Assembly: GCF_047302285.1 (NCBI RefSeq)
Contig: NZ_CP154845.1
Span: 3,844,001-3,908,000 of the forward strand
Direction: 5' to 3'
Length of the DNA stretch: 64,000 nucleotides
Source of the DNA: Robertmurraya sp047302285
GTDB lineage: Bacteria; Bacillota; Bacilli; Bacillales; Cytobacillaceae
This document shows positions 60,364 to 64,000 of the stretch, piece by piece. Within the stretch, counting starts at the first letter, position 1. The number at the start of each line of letters is the position of its first letter. The notes under the pieces are model-generated. The model did not search any database. It saw only the letters and a list, made by a program, of their open reading frames with translations, and had not been told where the DNA came from. A program made the position numbers and the translations under genes.

Positions 60364-61146
60364 TTACACTGTAGGTGTTTCGTTTTCCACACTCTCTTTA
60401 TCCTTTGATAAAAACCAACCTGCAGCAGCAATTCCAATTAAGACTGTATAGAAAATAAGCTTCCATAGTGTAGAGTGTGCAAACTCATATGAAATGATAG
60501 CGATATCTGGATGTGATAACGTTAAGACAACGAGCTTTACTCCAACCCAACCGACAATGGCAAATGCAGCTAATTCTAATCCAGGTCTAGCATGGAGTAA
60601 CTTCACAAACATGTTTGCAGCATATCTCATAATAATGACACCGATTAAACCTCCAGCGAAAATGACGAGAAATTTACCGCCATCCATTCCACCGATATTG
60701 GGGAGATTCGTATTCGGAAGTGTCATCGCTAAAGCGACAGCGGCTAAAATCGAATCAACTGCAAAAGCAATATCTGCAAGCTCTACTTTAAAGACAGTCA
60801 ACCAAAATCCAGATTTCTTTTTCGGCTTTTCTTCAACAACCTCTTCGTCCACCCTTTTCATTATCAGTTTTCGAACGATATGATTAATGGCGATGAATAG
60901 TAAGTAGACAGCACCAATCGCCTGAACTTGCCAAACGTCGACGAGAAATGAAATAACAAATAAAGAAACAAAGCGGAAAACAAAAGCACCGGCTAATCCA
61001 TAGAATAGAGCCTTTCTTCTTTCTTCCTCCGGGAGATGCTTTACCATGATCGCTAAAACGAGCGCATTATCTGCTGCTAAAAGTCCTTCTAATGCAATAA
61101 GTAAAAGTAATACCCAACCGTACTCCAATAAAATCGATATATCCAT
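60364..61146 (-). CDS. TerC family membrane protein, probable Mn exporter partner
   Basis: A 260-residue, seven-helix TerC/YkoY/YceF-type protein. Membrane acidic residues are in LEGLLAADNALVLAIMV and ELADIAFAVDSILAAVALA. Members are linked to Mn export to extracytosolic enzymes. ATG follows GAGGAATT. An upstream manganese riboswitch supports this role. A segment VVEEKPKKKSG separates the two halves. Confidence 0.9.
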   Translation of the reverse strand: MDISILLEYGWVLLLLIALEGLLAADNALVLAIMVKHLPEEERRKALFYGLAGAFVFRFVSLFVISFLVDVWQVQAIGAVYLLFIAINHIVRKLIMKRVDEEVVEEKPKKKSGFWLTVFKVELADIAFAVDSILAAVALAMTLPNTNLPNIGGMDGGKFLVIFAGGLIGVIIMRYAANMFVKLLHARPGLELAAFAIVGWVGVKLVVLTLSHPDIAIISYEFAHSTLWKLIFYTVLIGIAAAGWFLSKDKESVENETPTV

Positions 61147-61245
61147 TTTTTAAAATTCCTCCTATTTCGTTTATGTTCTTAGTTTTACCGAATTTCAGTT
61201 AATTCACATCCGCAACACCTTCCTTGTCCTCACCAAAACGAGAAA

Positions 61246-61315
61246 AGGCCTTTACCAATATTGGTAAAGGCCTGAAAAAAACGAAAAGACCTTTACCCTG
61301 TTATTGGTAAAGGTC
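61246..61315 (-). terminator. Two tandem terminator-like hairpins between riboswitch and terC
   Basis: On the minus strand the first is AGACCTTTACC / GGTAAAGGTCT (61305-61315 with 61287-61297), followed by TTTTCGTTTTTT. Its 5' arm is shared with the riboswitch end. The second is AGGCCTTTACCAA / TTGGTAAAGGCCT (61261-61273 with 61246-61258), a near-copy with a 2-base loop. Confidence 0.85.
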
Positions 61316-61412
61316 TTGCTAACTACGGATTGAAATGCCCGTTAGCCAACAAAGCCGAGAGACAAATGCCTCCGAAATGACGACTTTGCTGTTAAAGCTA
61401 CTCCCCTTTAGG
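61305..61412 (-). ncRNA. Manganese (yybP-ykoY) riboswitch
   Basis: Minus-strand RNA begins AAAGGGGAGTAGC, contains GTCGTCATTTCGGAGGC and TCTCGGC, then GGCTAACGGGC with CCGTAGTTAGCAAGACCTTT. These are the conserved loops of the yybP-ykoY aptamer. It sits upstream of a TerC gene, the classic target. The 410-base gap 61147-61556 holds this riboswitch and the two hairpins; the rest (about 61413-61540) is AT-rich and probably carries the promoters. Confidence 0.88.
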
Positions 61413-61556
61413 AGAACGATTAATTTATATTTTTACTATACTCGAATTACTAACTATACGTCAATCATTTTTTAGCAAAATGGTAAAATTGGAGCATTAA
61501 ACCATTTTTAGCCTTTTGCGATATGGGTGATACTATTCTCTAAAGGAGGAATGGGT

Positions 61557-61676
61557 ATGACAAACGATTCAAAAGGACGAACGAAAAATAAAAACGTGGC
61601 CAATTTCAGTAGCGCCACCTTTAGAAGGCTTGCCCTTTCCCGATTGGGACGACCAAAGAAAAACTCTCTACTTTAG
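61557..61676 (+). CDS. Small basic protein, 39 residues
   Basis: A short frame opening MTNDSKGRTKNKNVANFSSA and ending in LRLALSRLGRPKKNSLL-like basic sequence. AAAGGAGGA is 7 bases before the ATG, with no better start. It has 9 Lys or Arg and a hydrophobic patch (RRLALSRLG), and overlaps the 3' end of the converging aminotransferase-type gene by 9 bases. No family recognised. Confidence 0.6.
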   Translation: MTNDSKGRTKNKNVANFSSATFRRLALSRLGRPKKNSLL

Positions 61677-62810
61677 CGCTTTTTCAATCGCTTCTGTGAA
61701 AACCTGTATGATGTCATCTGAATGCTCAATCCCAACTGATATTCTTACTACTTCCATCGTAATCCCTAACTCATCACATACTTCTTTCGGAAGGGCGCGA
61801 TGGGAGGTCGTTAATGGATGTGAAACCGTTGTCTCAACTCCAGCAAGAGTAGGGGCAATTTTCACCCATGATAATGATTTAAAAAAGGCACTTGTATCGA
61901 CTTGAGTTCCTAGTTTTATCGTAACCATAGCTCCATAGCCTGTATGAGACTCAGCGAATGGATAATAAACTTTTTCGATATTAGGATTCCTGTTAAGAGC
62001 TTCAGCTAATTGTTGCGCATTTTGCGATTGACATTTCATGCGTAGAGCTAATGTTTTTAGTCCCCGACTTGTTAACCATGCTTCAAATGGACTCACATTT
62101 GCACCAAGATTGACTACCTTTGCTCGAGCTTTTGCGATTAAGTCAACTCTGCCCACTAACACACCAGCTGTCACATCACTGTGTCCCCCAATGTATTTCG
62201 TTGCACTATGTACGACTAAATCAACTCCAAGCTCATAGGGGTTACAGTGAAAAGGAGTCGCAAAAGTATTATCAATAAGGGTTAATAAATTATGTTTTTT
62301 CGCAAGAGCTACGACGCCATGTAAATCTTCTACTCTCAGTAGTGGATTAGTTATCGACTCTGTATAAAGCATTTTCGTATTTTCTTGAATTGATTTTTCA
62401 ACCTCTACTAGATCAGTGAAAGACAAAAAAGTTGTCTCAATCCCTAAATTATGAAGTTCTTCTTTCAACAGATGAAAGCTTCCTCCATATAAATCTTCTG
62501 CGGCAATGATATGCTCGCCACTTTTTACAACGGCTAGTACCCCTGCCAAAATCGCTGATAACCCTGAGGAGGTCGCAATCCCCGCTGGCGCACCTTCAAT
62601 GGCAGCTACGGCCGCACCTAGTTCATCAGGATTAGGATTTCCAGTTCGAGAATATAAGTAATTCCCTTCACCTTGATAGTAACCTTCAAGTTCTTCTAAG
62701 TCCTTGAATACAAAGGCAGAAGTTTGATATATAGGAGTTACTTTACTCTTTATTGACTTCTCATTATGTTGAACTGGATGCAATAATACGGTCTCAAACT
62801 TCTTTTCCAA
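61668..62810 (-). CDS. Cystathionine gamma-synthase/beta-lyase-type PLP enzyme
   Basis: A 380-residue Cys/Met-metabolism PLP enzyme. The PLP Lys is in VHSATKYIGGHSD near residue 195; SSGLSAILAGVLAVVKSG and EAWLTSRGLKTLALRM also match. The family includes MetB, MetC and methionine gamma-lyase, and assignment between them cannot be made here. TTG at 62810 is 8 bases after GAGAAGG; a frame to 62840 lacks a site. No S-box or T-box is seen nearby. Confidence 0.88.
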   Translation of the reverse strand: MEKKFETVLLHPVQHNEKSIKSKVTPIYQTSAFVFKDLEELEGYYQGEGNYLYSRTGNPNPDELGAAVAAIEGAPAGIATSSGLSAILAGVLAVVKSGEHIIAAEDLYGGSFHLLKEELHNLGIETTFLSFTDLVEVEKSIQENTKMLYTESITNPLLRVEDLHGVVALAKKHNLLTLIDNTFATPFHCNPYELGVDLVVHSATKYIGGHSDVTAGVLVGRVDLIAKARAKVVNLGANVSPFEAWLTSRGLKTLALRMKCQSQNAQQLAEALNRNPNIEKVYYPFAESHTGYGAMVTIKLGTQVDTSAFFKSLSWVKIAPTLAGVETTVSHPLTTSHRALPKEVCDELGITMEVVRISVGIEHSDDIIQVFTEAIEKALK

Positions 62811-62892
62811 AACATTCACCTTCTCCCATAAATTCCACAACTACAAATTGATCATTAGATCAAACTTGTCGGAATTGCAAGTGAATAATTTG

Positions 62893-64000
62893 TCATGCCT
62901 TTGAATCTTCGCTAACTTGTATATTTTTGACCTTCTTTTTAAATATTTTCCGTAAAAGCAGGATCAGGATCGGGAGACTAATCGTTATTCCCATCGCAAC
63001 CCAAATCCAGTACGTTTCTAATAATTCAATTGCCCGTGCATGATCAAATACAAACCAATACCCAAAGCCTCCTAACATGAGGGCATTAGGAATGATAACC
63101 GGTCGATAATCCTTTAATCCCAACAGTCTTTGAAGAGCAATAGATGAACAAAGAAGCGTAATCATAATTTGGGTAATGGAAGATAAGGCAAAAAAGGCGA
63201 TCATAATCATTTCATATCGATGGAAGAATACACCGATTTGTGCACTTCGAGCCATCTGCATGCAAGAGACAAAATATTGGGCAGCTACTTCAGCCGTTAA
63301 CACCCCTGCCTCTAGAATCGGCCAAATAAGGACAAATAGACCTCCATAAATGATTCCTGCCATACCAGACTTCGTCCATGTTTTCTCATTTTTAACATAG
63401 GGAAGTAGCATCGTTGCCATCATCGTCGCTAACGCCCAATCCGCATCATGATGCCTACTCGCCCAAAGTGTATTATAAAAACCTGATTGAAATGTAGGTA
63501 AAAGTTCTCTTACATCGAAATCCTGAACGGAACCTAAAATGATTAAAATATTCAAGCATAAAACAGAAAAAACCCCGAGTAGGGCCATTCTACTAATAAC
63601 CTCAAGACCAAAAAATATGCCATATATACCGATAAAAAGGGCAGCCAATACCACAACAAGCAGCGGGGATTCTGGCAAAAAGAAATCCTTAATATGATAA
63701 ACAAAAGTAGCTAGTATTCCACCAAAGGCAAAAAGAAAAAATACAAACACCATTGCTGCAACCAGCTTCGAAAACCATTTTCCAACCAATTTCTCACTGT
63801 GCTGGATGATGTCCTTATCTGGCATTTTTTTAATCAGATATACGACTAAGGTCATCACTAATAGACCTTGAAGAACGGCGAGAATCGTGGCAATCCACAT
63901 ATCACTACCTACTTCTCTCGCCATAGAGCCTTGTGTAAGTCCGATCGCCTTTGCATACACGAGATTAATAATGATCGCCATAAACATTCCATTTGTAATT
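62893..64000 (-). CDS. GerAB/spore germination transporter family protein (partial)
   Basis: The frame is open to the end of the window, so the first residues are missing. About 369 residues are visible, forming ten helices of the GerAB/APC-type fold. DMWIATILAVLQGLLVM near residue 33 is the typical early segment, and a short charged tail (KVKNIQVSEDSKA) ends the protein. GerAB-type proteins are the germinant-sensing or amino-acid-transport-like subunits. No GerAA or GerAC gene lies in the visible part. Confidence 0.83.
   Translation of the reverse strand, partial: ITNGMFMAIIINLVYAKAIGLTQGSMAREVGSDMWIATILAVLQGLLVMTLVVYLIKKMPDKDIIQHSEKLVGKWFSKLVAAMVFVFFLFAFGGILATFVYHIKDFFLPESPLLVVVLAALFIGIYGIFFGLEVISRMALLGVFSVLCLNILIILGSVQDFDVRELLPTFQSGFYNTLWASRHHDADWALATMMATMLLPYVKNEKTWTKSGMAGIIYGGLFVLIWPILEAGVLTAEVAAQYFVSCMQMARSAQIGVFFHRYEMIMIAFFALSSITQIMITLLCSSIALQRLLGLKDYRPVIIPNALMLGGFGYWFVFDHARAIELLETYWIWVAMGITISLPILILLLRKIFKKKVKNIQVSEDSKA

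Overview
The window comes from a low-GC, endospore-forming member of the Bacillaceae. The evidence is the small acid-soluble spore proteins (gamma-type sspE, sspK), a GerAB-type germinant transporter, and the fabL-mutY-yfhP-sspK-recX-yfhF-yfhE-yfhD block in nearly the order found at the Bacillus subtilis yfh/yga locus. Many genes start at TTG or GTG behind strong AGGAGG sites, and most transcripts end in clear stem-loops with T tracts. I see no rRNA, tRNA, IS transposase, prophage or CRISPR array. Genus cannot be fixed from the sequence alone.

Layout. 1-3.7 kb: the 3' part of the glutamate synthase large subunit, a 54-base tandem repeat and a DUF939 membrane exporter (YgaE-like). 3.9-9.6 kb: a five-gene dipeptide/oligopeptide ABC operon on the minus strand. 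10.1-17.7 kb: a PTS-coupled sugar operon: a PRD regulator, EIIA, EIIB and UlaA-type EIIC, then a phosphotriesterase-fold lactonase, a creatininase-family hydrolase, KDGP aldolase and a SIS isomerase. Together they suggest uptake and breakdown of an unusual sugar acid, lactone or lactam to pyruvate and triose phosphate. These two clusters sit between the YgaE-like and YgaD genes, which are neighbours in B. subtilis, so the block may be an insertion into a core locus. 17.8-28 kb: the conserved ygaD-to-yfhD housekeeping and spore block. 28-33 kb: a SNF2/SWIM helicase, a DoxX protein and a DnaA-box cluster.

33-37 kb: a sulfur-transfer cluster (TusA, DsrE, TusA-OsmC fusion, MetE-like methyltransferase, OsmC) with a divergent LysR regulator. 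37-45 kb: assorted genes, including DUF421, cupin, M50 protease, pepT, a LprI-like lipoprotein with a broken start in a poly-A run, a CynX-type exporter, a LacI regulator and a MOSC protein. 45-51 kb: a peptide/proton symporter, a MerR-TipAS regulator, PaiB, and an ECF sigma/DUF4179 anti-sigma pair. 51-55 kb: the potABCD polyamine transporter. 55-57 kb: a cyclic-di-GMP-I riboswitch ahead of an orphan 115-residue protein, then DoxX. 57-64 kb: an SDR/TetR pair with matching operators, a CNNM protein, a TerC protein behind a manganese (yybP-ykoY) riboswitch, a cystathionine synthase/lyase-type enzyme and a partial GerAB gene.

The most unusual signals are non-coding. Two intergenic arrays, each of four palindromes with the core GCGGAAAATTTTCCGC, have the same 51/61/51-base spacing; both lie between convergent genes (46.8-47.0 and 56.4-56.6 kb). 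A short dispersed element occurs twice: one copy sits inside what looks like a split terminator hairpin with a 7-base target duplication (14.3 kb), and the other is bracketed by identical hairpins (28.1 kb). The leading protein-level candidates are the PTS/lactonase/creatininase/aldolase operon, the c-di-GMP-controlled orphan gene and the TusA/DsrE/OsmC/MetE-like cluster.
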